Shown in pieces: positions 13,201-24,944 of a DNA stretch of 64,000 bases (position 1 is its first letter; each line of letters opens with the position of its first letter). The stretch spans positions 6,711,001 to 6,775,000 of the forward strand of contig CM048591.1 of NCBI GenBank assembly GCA_026413225.1, written 5' to 3'. This DNA is from Otis tarda. Lineage: Eukaryota; Chordata; Aves; Otidiformes; Otididae. The translations under genes were made by a program, and so were the position numbers. A model generated the notes under the pieces. It saw nothing but the letters and a program-made list of their open reading frames with translations. It was not told where the DNA came from and ran no database searches.

Positions 13201-15234
13201 TGCATCAACAACCAACTTAATAACATCAGCTTACATTTTTACATGAATTTTCTCTAACTTACTGAAAATGCTATTTCCTCTGCTCACTGCCATAGGCTAG
13301 TTACCTGTAGTGGAGCTTAGTTTCAGATATACTGAGTATAATGAGAAAATCTAGCATCAGACATAAGAATATTGGCAGCAGCAATCTGTGGGAGAGGCTG
13401 CCTTATCATAATTCCTGCCTCAGCTTTCTATCTTGCAGTAAATCTGAACTGGAAAAATAAAAAAAAAAAAGGAAAATAATAATTAAAAACATCCATGATG
13501 GAATAGACCTGTTAGAAACTGTGTTTTGATTACACCAATCATCTAGTGAAAATGGCATGGCATTGTATAGATTCCCAGCTTTAAGACTGGCTTCAACTTA
13601 TACTGTGTGGGCAGGTTTAGTCCTAAGATTAGCTTATGACCATAAAAAAAAAAAAAAAATTAGTAGCGAAGCATGGAAAAGACAGAAGGATATCTGCTAA
13701 CTTCAGGCACACACTTTATGCATAAGAGCAGCTATATTACTATAGCAGTCTAAAGAGTGTGCTATTACCAGCAATTCAAATTAGCACACTACAAAGTTAT
13801 GGAAATAACTTCGCAGCCTGGCCTACCCTTTCTCAGTACTTCTGCCTTAAGTCTTTGTGAGTATTGCCTGCCTCAAAAATCCTTCTGCTTCCAATCTATT
13901 TACACTGTTGATACTTTTACAGTCAGCCAATATTCCCCCACATGGTCATCAGACCTAAGCAGAATGCATCACTCATTTAATTCTTTTCTAATTAACTGAG
14001 ACTACAGTGATGTGTATAGGTACTAATACTCATTCTACAGATTCTATTTCATTCAAGATCTTGGCAGTAAATCAGGTAACCCTGAACTGAACTGTTAAAT
14101 AATCCTACCTTAGTTTCCCTTTTCCCTGCCTGAAAAGGTCTGTACAAAGTATGGTGTGGCATTTAGTAAGTAACCTCGGAAAAGTAGAAGTGTTAAATCC
14201 AAAGCTTTGATCATTAAAAACCAGCATTCTTGACAGATTACTAAAGTGTGTGCTTCTCAGAAGGCTCAAGTAGAAAGCTATAGGGTAGCATTCTTCATCC
14301 AAATGCTGTAAACTTTTTGGGTCTGTATGCTACAGTATAAAACCTAGGAGAATGGGCTGCTTTGTGAAGGTTGAGCATTCTCTTTCCCTAAAGGCTAGTA
14401 TACTTTGTAAATGCTCTTTTCCACCATATTTTTCAGTATCATCTTTTGCTCCTATGTGTGAAAACAATGTATATCTAAGGGTTACACCAACCTCCTGCAT
14501 GTTAAAAGTCACTGTTTCCTTAATTTACACTCATTCGTGCAGCCCTCCTTAACATACACATTATTTGTACTATTTGTTCTTAAATTTAAGCCATCCCCTG
14601 TGCCAGATGATCAGAAATTACAAAACTTACTACATTCCCTCCTGTCCCCCCCAGCCAAATATGGGACTTTACTGCAGTGAAGACTGAATTTACTGAGATG
14701 AAAAGTTAGTGTAATATTGTTCCCGAAATGTAGGTGGTAATGTTATCTTTTCATAGCCACATATACACCTCTCTCAAGGAGATTTCTTTTAGCTTAAGTC
14801 TTGGAGACAGTGCTTTCGAGTCAATATTATGCTGTGATAATTCTTTAAAACTTTATTTCTTTATATCAGTACCACTGGACAATATCCTTCTTTGAGTGAA
14901 ATGCCATCATTTACCAGTAGCTTATAATCAGACTAGTCCCTGTAGCACAATTCAGAAACACATTTTCTATTTACATTTGTGTCTCCCTGCTCTCATTTCA
15001 CTTCCCAGAGCTTTTCTCCCCATGCTGTAGTAGGCCTGAATTTTGATGAGGCTAAAACACAAAGCAGTCATCATGAATGACTTATTTAGATGCACAACTT
15101 TCAGCATACTGCCGATTCGGTTACTGTATCAGTCAAGTTTCCTGACTACTCTTCCTGAGATGTAGCAGCTCCAGAAGGATTTGGAGAAACACTACAATAG
15201 CCTGAGAGTTGCATTTGTTCTTGCTTTCGCTAGC

Positions 15235-15490
15235 ACCCAGCCCTGATTAGAAGAAATGTTTTTGTTAGCTAATTACTTTCACAGCACTGACAGATGGCCA
15301 AAGGGTGCATGTGCTAGGAAAAAAACATAGAGAAAAAGGGTTAATGCTGCAGATCACATCGTTCCCCTTTTATTTAGGCTCCTCTAAAGCGGTTGATTTA
15401 ATGGAGTGATTTCCGATTGGGGCTGGAGCAGTGACTGGAGAATCAGGGCCATGAGATTTAGTGACCTCTGGGTGAAGGCACTGCAGGTGT
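15235..15490. promoter_or_regulatory. Candidate conserved enhancer-like element
   Basis: Non-repetitive sequence with GCTAATTAC (homeodomain core TAATTA), CAGATGG (E-box), and GGTTGATTTAATGG (PBX/HOX-like) within about 150 bases. The composition is balanced, and it lies only 500 bases before the LTR at 15989. The style resembles vertebrate developmental enhancers, but the call is by eye. Confidence 0.3.
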
Positions 15491-15988
15491 GTGGCTAACA
15501 AGGTACTAATTGTGTACCAGAGTGAGGATGAAAGCCATTACAAGCAGTTGGTCAAGGGGCAGCATTGTACCCCAAAGAGCTGCAAGTGCTGAGCTTCATG
15601 ACTGGGAGGAGAGGCAAGCTGTACTCCTAGCTGGTTTATTGCCGAATCTTGCACTGTGAGTGTCTTCAGTGGGAGGAGCAGCCTTTGGCTGGCAGTGCTC
15701 CTCTGTGCTTTTCATGCAAACTGCTCAATCTGAGAGAAAATGTAGACATTTAATTAATGGGTGCGGATGTGGCTCAGTGAGTTATGTTTTCTTAAGAGTA
15801 CAAATAAAGAAGCAAAATCCTTCAGCAAGAGCATACAGATTCTGCATCTTTCTCTCTTCTGAAATCTTGAGCAAGTTGTGATGTCTTAATTTCTCTGTTG
15901 TGTTTCTCCCCCCATTTTACGTTGTCAGCTCCAGGAAATCTGCTCCCTCTTACACCTGCCAGTATAGAAAATGCTCAAGAGTCCCTTT

Positions 15989-16065
15989 TGTAGTTTATCC
16001 CCACTCGGGATCAAGCTACAGTCTCTCTCTCTCACTCCCCCCACCCTCCAAGGCAACAGGGAGAG
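15989..16065 (-). mobile_element. 3' end of LTR (family B), cut off by CR1
   Basis: The plus strand starts TGTAGTTTATCCCC and contains CTCACTCCCCCCACC and AACAGGGAGAG. This layout parallels the end of family A LTRs, which read TGTTCTGGTTTAGCCC, then GCTCCCCCTCC, then GGGGGAGAGG. Read on the minus strand it is the last 77 bases of an LTR ending AAACTACA. The rest of the LTR resumes at about 18819, on the far side of the CR1 insertion. No matching target duplication was found next to 15989 and 19882. Confidence 0.7.
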
Positions 16066-18818
16066 ATCATAGAATCATAGAATCATAGAATGGTTAGAGT
16101 TGGAAGGGACCTTCAAAGGTCATCTAGTCCAACCCCCCTGCAAGAGCAGGGACATCCCTGACTAGATCAGGTTGCTCAGAGCCTCATCCAGCCTGGCCTT
16201 GAACACTTCCAGGGATGGGGCATCCACCACCTCTCTGGGCAACCTGTTCCAGTGCTCTACAACTCTCATTGTAAAAAATTTTTTTCTAATATCTAATCTA
16301 AACCTAGCTCCTTCTAATTTAAACCCATTACCCCTTGTCCTATCACAACAGGCCCTACTGAACAGTTTCTCCCCATCTTTCCTGTAGGCCCCCTTGAGGT
16401 ATTGGAAGACCGCTATCAGGTCTCCCCGGAGCCTCCTCTTCTCCAGGCTGAACAGCCCCAACTCTCTCAGCCTGTCCTCATAGGAGAGGTGCTCCAGCCC
16501 TCTGATCATCTTGGTGGCCCTCCTCTGGACCCTTTCCAACTGGTCCATGTCCTTCTTGTGTTGGGGGCTCCAGAACTGGAAGCAGTACTCCAGGTGGGGT
16601 CTCACCAGGGCAGAGTAGAGGGGCAGAATCACCTCCCTCGACCTGCCGGCCACGCTCCTCTTGATGCAGCCCAGGATGCGGTTGGCCTTCTGGGATGCAA
16701 GGGCGCATTGCCCACTCATGTTGAGCCTCTCGTCCACCAGCACTCCCAAGTCTTTCTCCTCAGGGCTGCTCTCAATCCATTCTCCGCCCAGCCTGTATTT
16801 GTGCCTGGGATTGCCACGACCCAGGTGCAGGACCTTGCACTTGGCCTGGTTGAACTTCATGAGGTTGGCACGGGCCCACCTCTCCAGCCTGTCAAGGTCC
16901 CTCTGGATGGCATCCCTCCCTTCCAGCGAGTCGACGGCACCACACAGCTTGGTGTCATCGGCGAACTTGCTGAGGGTGCACTCTATCCCACTGTCCATGT
17001 CGCCGACAAAGATGTTGAACAGGGCCGGGCCCAAGACGGAGCCCTGAGGGACGCCACTGGTGACCGGTCTCCACTTGGACATTGAGCCGTTGACCACCAC
17101 TCTCTGAGTGCGGCCATCCAGCCAACTCCTTATCCACCGAGTGGTCCATCCATCGAACCCATGCCTCTCTAGTTTAGAGAGAAGGATGTCATGCGGGACA
17201 GTGTCAAAAGCTTTGCACAAGTCCAGGTAGACGATATCCGTTGCCCGTCCCTTGTCCACCGATGCTGTTACCCCGTCATAAAAGGCCACCAAATTGGTCA
17301 GGCACGATCTGCCCTTGGTGAAGCCATGGTGGCTGTCACCAACCACCTCCTTGCTCTCCATGTGCCTTAGCATGGTTTCCAGGAGAATCTGCTCCATGAC
17401 CTTGCCAGGCACGGAGGTGAGGCTGACCGGCCTGTAGTTGCCCGGGTCTTCCTTACTCCCCTTTTTAAAAATGGGGGTTATGTTCCCTCTCTTCCAGTCA
17501 TCGGGGACCTCACCAGACCTCCACGATTTCTCAAATATGATGGCCAGTGGCTTGGCAACTTCATCCGCCAGTTCCTTCAGGACGCGCGGATGGATCTCAT
17601 CAGGCCCCATGGACTTATGCACCTTCAAGTTCCTTAGATGGTCCTGAACCTGCTCTTCGAGCACCGTGGGTGGTTCTTCATCCTCACAGTCCCTGCCTGT
17701 GCCTTCCACAGCTTGGGTGGGGAGACAAGAGCCCTTATCAGTGAAGACTGAGGCAAAAAAGTCGTTGAGTACCTCAGCCTTCTCCACATCCCGGGTAACC
17801 ACGACACCCGTTACCTTTCGGAGGGGGCCTACATTCTCCTTGGATTTTCTTTTGTCCCCTACATACCTGTAAAAGCTTTTCTTGTTACTTTTTATATCCC
17901 TGGCCAGATTCGATTCCATCAGGGCTTTAGCCTTCCTCACCCTATCTCTGGCCGCTCGCACAGCCACTCGGTAGTCCTCCCAGGCTACCTGTCCCCGCTT
18001 CCACCCTCTATAGGCTTCCTTCTTTACTTTCAGTTGGTCCAGGAGCTCCTTGCTCATCCACGCTGGCCTCTTGGCCTTTTTGCCCGACTTCTTCTTCATC
18101 GGGATGCACCTCTGCTGAGCTTGGAGGAGGTGCTCCTTAAATATGGACCAACTTTCCTGGGCCCCTCTTCCCTCCAGGGCCGCCTCCCATGGCACTTTGC
18201 CCATGAGGTTCCTGAAGAGGCCAAAGTCCGCCTTCCGGAAATCTAGGGCAGACAGCTTACTGTGCAGTTTCCTCGCCGCCCCGTGGATCTTGAATTCCAC
18301 CGCGTCATGGTCACTGCAGCCAAGGCTGTCCGTCAGTTTCACGTCCCCCACCAGCCCCTCCCTGTTGGTGAGCACAAGGTCCAGCATGGCACCCCTCCTT
18401 GTCGGCTCCTCTATCGCCTCCAGGAGGAAGTTATCGTCCACACATTCCAGGAACCTCCTGGACTGCCTGTGCCCTGCTGTGTTGTCTCTCCAGCAGATGT
18501 CAGGGTGGTTGAAGTCCCCCATGAGGACCAGGGCTTGTGACCGCTGTGAGGCTGCTCCTATCTGCCTATAGAGCGCCTCGTCCGCTCTGTCTTCCTGGCC
18601 AGGCGGCCTGTAACAGACCCCCACCGTAACATCCCCCGTCCGTCCCTGTCCTCTGATCTTGACCCATAAGCTCTCTGTCAGCTCCTCCCCCATCCCCAGG
18701 CGGAGCTCCACGCACTCCAGCCGGTTGCTGACATAGAGAGCGACACCCCCTCCTCGTCTTCCCTGCCTGTCTTTTCTAAAAAGCCTGTACCCCTCCATGT
18801 TGACGCTCCAGTCGTAAG
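16066..18818 (-). mobile_element. CR1 LINE, 5'-truncated, young, nested in an LTR
   Basis: A 2.75-kb CR1 on the minus strand. Its 3' end is three TCATAGAA units at 16066-16092 (plus-strand reading), then the conserved tail, then ORF2. It lacks the 5' UTR, ORF1 and the start of the endonuclease. The 5' junction is near 18815-18820, where CR1 sequence meets LTR sequence that continues the segment at 15989-16065. It keeps many CpG sites and has no stop in about 900 codons, which argues for a recent insertion. It closely resembles the copy at 29861-32131. No clear target duplication was found, as is usual for CR1. Confidence 0.93.
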
Positions 18819-18888
18819 AGCGAGAAAAAAAGGCTCGAGGTTTGAAATAAGGGTAGGGAAAGATCCTTACAGTTACAATTACAGGCAA
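16162..18888 (-). CDS. CR1 ORF2 fragment: C-terminal endonuclease and full reverse transcriptase
   Basis: A 908-codon frame without interruption. CR1 ORF2 copies its own RNA at a nicked target site (known for the family). Visible motifs: endonuclease GDFN (residues 124-127) and SDH (192-194); reverse transcriptase YLDL with catalytic D556, PQGS (614-617) and FADD (642-645). The C-terminal end reads [11 protein letters not shown] and stops at TAG (16162-16164). The N-terminal part of the endonuclease is missing, so target nicking should be lost although the polymerase core looks intact. The first 20-24 residues are read from the adjoining LTR, so the listed ATG is not the natural CR1 start. 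The natural protein is probably 60-100 residues longer (from memory). Expression is unknown; the LTR upstream lies on the same strand. Confidence 0.88.
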   Translation of the reverse strand: MPVIVTVRIFPYPYFKPRAFFSRSYDWSVNMEGYRLFRKDRQGRRGGGVALYVSNRLECVELRLGMGEELTESLWVKIRGQGRTGDVTVGVCYRPPGQEDRADEALYRQIGAASQRSQALVLMGDFNHPDICWRDNTAGHRQSRRFLECVDDNFLLEAIEEPTRRGAMLDLVLTNREGLVGDVKLTDSLGCSDHDAVEFKIHGAARKLHSKLSALDFRKADFGLFRNLMGKVPWEAALEGRGAQESWSIFKEHLLQAQQRCIPMKKKSGKKAKRPAWMSKELLDQLKVKKEAYRGWKRGQVAWEDYRVAVRAARDRVRKAKALMESNLARDIKSNKKSFYRYVGDKRKSKENVGPLRKVTGVVVTRDVEKAEVLNDFFASVFTDKGSCLPTQAVEGTGRDCEDEEPPTVLEEQVQDHLRNLKVHKSMGPDEIHPRVLKELADEVAKPLAIIFEKSWRSGEVPDDWKRGNITPIFKKGSKEDPGNYRPVSLTSVPGKVMEQILLETMLRHMESKEVVGDSHHGFTKGRSCLTNLVAFYDGVTASVDKGRATDIVYLDLCKAFDTVPHDILLSKLERHGFDGWTTRWIRSWLDGRTQRVVVNGSMSKWRPVTSGVPQGSVLGPALFNIFVGDMDSGIECTLSKFADDTKLCGAVDSLEGRDAIQRDLDRLERWARANLMKFNQAKCKVLHLGRGNPRHKYRLGGEWIESSPEEKDLGVLVDERLNMSGQCALASQKANRILGCIKRSVAGRSREVILPLYSALVRPHLEYCFQFWSPQHKKDMDQLERVQRRATKMIRGLEHLSYEDRLRELGLFSLEKRRLRGDLIAVFQYLKGAYRKDGEKLFSRACCDRTRGNGFKLEGARFRLDIRKKFFTMRVVEHWNRLPREVVDAPSLEVFKARLDEALSNLI

Positions 18889-19882
18889 AACAGACTCAAC
18901 TTGGGGAAAACTAATTATTTATTATTAAAACCAAAGCAGGATAATGAGAAAGAGAACAAGATAACTTCCCCCTGCACCCCTCCCTCTTCCTGGGCTTTAC
19001 TTCATTTCAACTATCTCTACCTCCTTCCCCCAACCCAAGGGACATGGGGGAATAGGGAATGGGGGTTACACTCAGTTCATCATTTGTTGTTTTCCACTGC
19101 TCCTTCCTCCTTGCAGGAACTCCGCACATTCCTCCTCTGCTCCAGCGTGGGGTCCCTCCCACAGGCTACAGTTCTTTGTGAAACTGCTCCGTCATGGGGT
19201 CCTTTTCCATGGGGTGCAGTCCCTCCAGAACAGCTGTCCCAGCGGGCCCTCCATGGGCCACAGCCTCCTTCAGGCATCTGCCTGCCCTGGCATGGGGTCC
19301 TCCCCGGGCTGCAGGGGGATCTCTGCCCCTCCATGGGCCTCCATGGGCTGCAGGGGCACAGCCGGCCTCACCATGGGCTGCACCACGGGCTGCAGGGGAA
19401 TCTCTGCCGGGAGCAGCGTTACTGCTGTCCCTCCTTCTGCACTGACCTTGGCGTCTGCAGCCGTTCCTCTCACCAGAAATTCTTCACAACCGGCTCAGGC
19501 AGAAGCCTCTCGGGTTCTCTTCACATCTCATCTCCTCTCCACTTCTTGCAGCCGGCCCGGGCTGAGTCGGGCCCAGTCGGCCGCCTGGCAGGAGGGCAGA
19601 GGGTGACGGCTGCAAGGCCCACAAGGTTTGCACCTCCCCCTCTCTGACCCCGCTCCAGCTTCTTCACATCTTCTTCTTTTTTTTTTTTTATTTTTCTCCT
19701 TCTTAAATATGTTATTGCAGAGGCGTAATCAGGGGACATTCTGTCACGAGTTGGCTCAGATGTGGCCAGCAGCAGGTCCACCTTAGGCCCAGCTGGGTCC
19801 ACTGGACAAAGGGGAAATTTCTAGCAGCTTCTTGCAGAAGCTGCCACCGTAGCCCCTCCTTGCATTGAACAAAACCAACACA
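18819..19882 (-). mobile_element. Main body of LTR (family B), interrupted by CR1
   Basis: Read on the minus strand it starts TGTGTTGGTTTTG at 19882 and runs to the CR1 junction near 18819, where it would continue into 16065-15989. Without the CR1 the LTR is about 1.14 kb. It has GC-rich degenerate repeats around GGGCTGCAGGG (19306, 19345 and 19387), a TATA-like CATATTTAAG near 19701-19710, and a candidate AATAAA polyadenylation signal near 18917-18923. It resembles common avian ERV LTRs from memory. No internal retroviral genes adjoin it, so it is a solo LTR. A plus-strand open frame of 248 codons inside it is spurious. Confidence 0.75.
19130..19410. repeat. GC-rich degenerate repeats of about 40 bp inside the LTR
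   Basis: GGGCTGCAGGG occurs at 19306, 19345 and 19387, and CCATGGG/CATGGGGT words recur between 19190 and 19400. The unit is roughly 40 bp and imperfect. It is part of the LTR and gives rise to long but meaningless open frames on both strands. Confidence 0.7.
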
Positions 19883-20774
19883 CTCGCCTACATGTGAAAT
19901 CAGCAGAGAAGAGAGAAAATAAAAGTTACAGGCAGGAGCCTGAAGGTGTATTTCCAAATTGCACATGCTAAGGGGTGGAAGCAATGCTCTGATCAGTAAG
20001 GCAGCAGCAAGAAGAACTGTGACCGTTCTGTTACTTGTACTCCACCATCTACAGACCCTTGCTTTTGTTTCACTGGTAGATTACTTGATTCTAAACCATT
20101 ACTTTTTGCAAATTAAGATATAAGGTACCTGCTTTGAGACTGTATTGGTCAGCACCTCTGTGATATACAGTGTTTCCATTTAGAGCTTGAAGAAAGATTT
20201 ACATGCAAATTCCTCACCCTTTATGGACAGCTGCTCATCTCTTTTTTTTACTTTTCCTTTGAATAAAAGGTACAGTATTGGCAGCCTTCTCATCTACAAA
20301 CGTTTATGTTCTGAGGAACCAGAAGTAAGGGGAAAAAAAGGCAAAAATGAATAGGTAATATATTATTGGGAGTGCTTGTAAAATACTACACTATGGTGTT
20401 CAGTTGTGGGTTGGTTATTTTTTTTTTGGTTTTTGTTTTTGTTTTTTTTTTTCTGAGGCATCAGCTGCACTTTAAATTGCTGCTGAGATGAATGGAAGGT
20501 AACAGGAGATGTTCCTGAAGTTTGTTTTCTAATCAGATCAGACTGGATCTTATTAATAAAAGTGACTACTCTGAGCAGAACTGTCTGTGGCTAAATGATC
20601 AGTTTTGCTATTGAGAAGTGATTAAAGTGCCTAAGGAAAAAAATTATAAATTGCACCTGGTTCACTAAGATTTAAATTAAGGGCCTTTTTTTTTCTTCCC
20701 TAATCAATCTATCCTGAATTGTTTATCCTGAATCTGTTATTTATTTATCTATCTTTATCACTATTTATTTATTT
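19883..20774. other. Non-coding spacer between LTR and CR1
   Basis: AT-rich DNA with T-rich runs at about 20418-20451 and a TTTA/TATC-type simple repeat at about 20738-20774 that abuts the CR1 3' end. No gene is seen. Confidence 0.55.
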
Positions 20775-23010
20775 AGAATCATAGAATCATAGAATCATAG
20801 AATGGTTAGAGTTGGAATGGACCTTCAAAGGTCATCTAGTCCAATCCCCCTGTAAGGAGCAGGGACATCCCCAACCAGATCAGGTTGCTCAGAGCCTCAT
20901 CCAGCCTGGCCTTGAACATTTCCAGGGATGGGGCATCCACCACCTCTCTGGGCAACCTGTTCCAGTGTTCTATAACTCGCATTGTAAAAAAATTTTTCCT
21001 AACATCTAATCTAAATCTACCTCCCTCTATTTAAGAACCATTACTCCTTGTCCTATCGCAGCAGGCCCTACTGAACAGCCTCTCCCCATCTTTCTTGTAG
21101 GCCTCCTTGAGGTATTGGAAGACCGCTACCAGGTCTCCCCGGAGTCTACTCTTCTCCAGGCTGAACAGCCCCAACACTCTCAGCCTATCCTCATAGGAGA
21201 GGTGCTTCAGCCCTCTTATCATCTTTGTGGCCCTCCTCTGGACCTTCTCCAACTGGTCCATGTCCTTCTTGTGTTGGGGACTCCAGAACTGGAAGCAGTA
21301 CTCCAGGTGGGGTCTCACCAGGGCAGAGTAGAGGGGCAGAATCACCTCCCTCGACCTGCTGGCCACGCTCCTCTTGATGCAGCCCAGGATGCGGTTCTGG
21401 GCCGCAGGGGTGCATTGCCAGCTCATGTTGAGCTTTTTGTCCACCAGCACTCCCAAGTCCTTCTCCTCAGGGCTGCTCTCAATCCATTCTCTGCCCAGCC
21501 TGTATTTGTGCCTGGGATTGCCACAACCCACATCCAGGACCTTGCACTTGGCCTGGTTGAACTTCATGAGGTTGGCACGGGCCTACCTCTCCAGCCTGTC
21601 AAGGGCCCTCTGGATGGCATCTCTCCCTTCCAGCGTGTCGACGGCACCACACAACTTGGTGTTATTAGCGAACTTGCTGAGGGTGCACTCTATCCCACTG
21701 TCCATGTTGCCGACAAAGATGTTGAACAGGGCCGGGCCCAACACAGACCCCTGAGGAATGCCACTCGTGACCGGTCTCCACTTGGACATCGGGCTGTTGA
21801 CCACCACTCTCTGAGTGCGGCCATCCAGCCAACTCCTTATCCACCGAGTGGTCCATCCATCGAACCCATGTCTGTCTGGTTTAGAGAGAAGGATGTTGTG
21901 CGGGACAGTGTCAAAAGCTTTGCACAAGTCCAGGTAGATGATATCGGTTGCTCGTCCCTTGTCCACCGATGCTGTCACCCCGTCATAGAAGGCCACCAAG
22001 TTAGTCAGGCATGATCTGCTCTTGGTGAAGCCATGCTGGCTGTCATCAACCACCTCCTTGCTCTCCATGTGCCTTAGCATGGTTTCCAGGAGAATCTACT
22101 CCATTACCTTGCCAGGCACAGAGGTGAGGCTGACCGGCCTGTAGTTACCCAGGTCTTCCTTGTACCCCTTTTTAAAAATGGGGGTTATGTTCCCTCTCTT
22201 CCAGTCATCAGGCACCTCACCAGACCGCCACAACTTCTCAAATATGATGGCCAGTGGCTTGGCAACTTCATCTGCCAGTTCCCTCAGGACCCGCGGATGG
22301 ATCTCATCACGTCCCATGGACTTGTGCACCTTTAAGTTCCTCAGATGTTCCTGAACCTGCTCTTTGAGTACAGTGGGTGGTTCTTCATCCCCGCAGTCCC
22401 TCCTTGCACCTTCTACAGCTTGGGTGGTGGGACAAGAGCTCTTATCGGTGAAGACTGAGGCAAAAAAGTCATTGAGTACCTCAGCTTTCTCCATGTCCTG
22501 GGTAACCAGGACACTAGTTTCCTTCTGGAGGGGGCCTACATTTTCCTTGGACTTTCTTTTGTCCCCTACATACCTATAGAAGCTCTTCTTGTTGCATTTT
22601 ATATCCCTGGCCAGATTCAGTTCTGTCAGGGCTTTGGTCTTCCTCACCTGATCCCTGCCCACTCACACAGCCTCTTTCTAGACCTCCCAGGCTACCTGTC
22701 TCCGTTTCCACCCTCTATAGGCCTCCTTCTTTACTTTCATTTGGTACAGAAGCTCCTTGCTCATTCAGGCGGGCCTCCTGGCCTTTTTGCCTGACTTGTT
22801 CTTCGTCGAGATGCACCTCTGCTGAGCTTGGATATAGACCAACTTTCCCGGGCCCATCTTCCCTCCAGGGTCGCCTCCCATAGCACTTGGCCCATCAGGT
22901 CCCTGAAGAGGCTGAAGTCTGCCCTCTTGAAGTCTAGAGCAGAGAGCTTGCCATGTAGTTTCCTTGCTGCCCCGTGGATCTTGAACTCCACCGTGTCGTA
23001 GTCGCTGCAG
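20775..23010 (-). mobile_element. CR1 LINE, 5'-truncated, decayed
   Basis: A 2.24-kb CR1 on the minus strand. The terminal repeats AGAATCAT begin at 20775, followed by the CR1 tail and ORF2. The 5' end stops abruptly at GCTGCAG (23004-23010), after which the sequence is unrelated. The copy is colinear with the CR1 at 16066-18818 but has more substitutions, small deletions (for example near 22828-22835, where about 17 bases are missing) and several stops, so it is clearly older or faster decaying. Its truncation point is within about 30 bases of that of the copy starting at 29861. Confidence 0.93.
21031..23010 (-). pseudogene. Broken CR1 ORF2 (reverse transcriptase)
   Basis: Remnant of CR1 ORF2 compared with the open copy at 16162-18888. 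In-frame TAG stops replace a Trp codon (21583-21585) and a Gln codon (22096-22098). The frame is lost near 22665-22760 and again near 22830, and a change near 21030 ends the C-terminal part at TAA about 60 codons early. The catalytic FADD of the reverse transcriptase is FANN here: both Asp codons became Asn (21661-21666). The copy therefore cannot make an active enzyme even if the stops were ignored. Flanking motifs such as [13 protein letters not shown] and PQGSVLGP are still readable. Confidence 0.92.
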
Positions 23011-24906
23011 ACATATTGTTTATTCCAAAACATGTAGCTGTATTGAACTCTGTATTTCAGACTTTATTACAAGGTCACTGGCATCAGTCTTTTCCACTTA
23101 AATGATGGGAAAACTAAGGCACAGGGAGGGAAGATCTAACTAGGAGCAATTGTAAAGTGTGAGTTGGCATAAAACTGAAGTTTAAACTATGCTGAAGAAA
23201 AGATGATGAGTAATGTGAAAGTATCACTTTTTTTTTTTCAATAAGCTGCAACAGGCTTATTTTTAAATAATGGGCAAATTATCTTTTTTTTTTTAATAAT
23301 ATTTGCATTTTGACAGGAAGAGAAAAACAAGTGTGATTTTTGCACAGTTCTGGTAGCTTAACAAATCATCTCAGTTACCATTATTGATAGATTAATTAGA
23401 AGGTAGGACTTGGGATAATATGCTTAGCACAACTGACTTCAGAAAAAGCCTGAACTCTTGCCTTCCTTCACTTCAGAAAATACATATTCAAAAGAAATAT
23501 ACCATAAAGTATATTCTTGCTGATTTAGACTCTGACTCGGCACTTAACTTCAACTGAGTTATTAAATCCTTTTGACTTTATCACAGGCTTAAGTCCTTTG
23601 CTGACTTGAGACCTTAATGAGCCCCCCTGCAAAGGTTCCATGTTGGTCTCTGGTGGAAGTTCTATCTAAGCTTTAGAACACAGGAATAGGTGTCTCCAAA
23701 TTCCCATTCTGCTTTCCAGCTAATTTTTCCGACTTGAGAACATCCTTCCCCAGTTCAGGCTTGATTACTTGATTACAACACTGAGTACACTGAGTACACT
23801 CCACAAAGAATGCTTCATAATTAGCACTACTGATAAGCGAGAGAGACAACATTAAAATAATAGTTAATGGGCACAGTGCAACAATGTTAATGGGCCAAAT
23901 TCTCTTCTTGCCTTTACAGTGCAGCTGAGAAAAGATTATTCCTTCTATTTCTCCTACTTCAAATTGTTAATTGCCTATGTTAAACCCAAGACATCTTCTA
24001 GTAGAAAAACACTCCTACCTTAATTAAGCATAAAATACTTCCCCTGTCATACAAACTTTGCAGACAAAGTCCCTACCTCCCACAGCAGCAAATTGTAACT
24101 GCCTCCATCATTATTCTTCTTTCTGTCACCCTGAAGGGACAGATGAGCATTGTGGTGCACCATGAAGGCGCTTAAATTCAGGTCCGACAGGAATTACTTG
24201 AGGATCTCACTGAGAAACCTTGGTTGTCCTATTCCTGATTAACGAGGATGTTTATATATGAGAAGAGCTCACTAGACCTCAAGAGTTCATGTATAGAGGA
24301 AAGGTGTCTCAAATAACAGGGTCATAATATGTTCAGGATTTAATTGAATAAAACTTTTATTTGACCCAGAGACTGTAAATGTGCAGGATTCCAAGACTAT
24401 AAGGAGTTGTCTTTGGAAATAAAATTATTTACATCTCCAAATCAGGTGTAAGCTACTTACGGGTGTTGATTTGAGACTCTACGGTAGGGTGCATCCCCTG
24501 CCATTGCCCACTGCACTCCACATCAGTGCTCACTCCTTCTTAAATCGAAGACATCTCTCTACCTACAGCGCATAGCTGCAGTCCAACCTTAAGGTAATAA
24601 AAATAAGAAAAGGTGAAAGAAAACGAGGTAGCTATTTTCCTGACATGAACAGGTGGTCAGAGGCATTCTTATGACCCCAATGTAACTCATTCTTCCAGAG
24701 GTAGTTGCAGACAGTTGCTAAACCTTCAAGCTCAGAGTCTTTTTTTAATTATTATTTTCCCCCCAGCTTTTCATTTCATGTACTTAACCTCATGGTTTTA
24801 TTTTTAGTTTCTTCTACTTATAAAAGCCCCCCTAGGAAGCCCAGGAATAAAATTCTCTAAGTAGGATTCCGAACAAAAAATGTGACAAAAAAATCCCTTG
24901 AACCAG

Positions 24907-24944
24907 GGGAAAAAAAAAAAAAGAAAAAAAAAAGAAAAAAGAAA
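24907..24944 (+). repeat. A-rich low-complexity tract
   Basis: Runs of A broken by single G residues. Simple sequence, not a retrotransposon tail, because no retrocopy adjoins it. Confidence 0.8.

Larger units (their letters stand above)
8369..15988. other. Unique AT-rich non-coding DNA
   Basis: About 7.6 kb without a recognisable gene or transposon. It contains A/T homopolymers (T-run near 12752-12769, A-runs near 13459-13470 and 13644-13659) and two islands that look like conserved non-coding sequence (about 9900-10210 and 15235-15490), listed separately. Open frames are all under 100 codons. Confidence 0.55.

Noticed and set aside
16402-17085. 227-codon plus-strand frame
   Set aside because: It is antisense to the CR1 ORF2; the same antisense frame appears opposite the other CR1 copies (for example 21115-22014).
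18901-19647. 248-codon plus-strand frame in GC-rich DNA
   Set aside because: It is an antisense reading of the LTR and its GC-rich repeats, with no protein-like domain.
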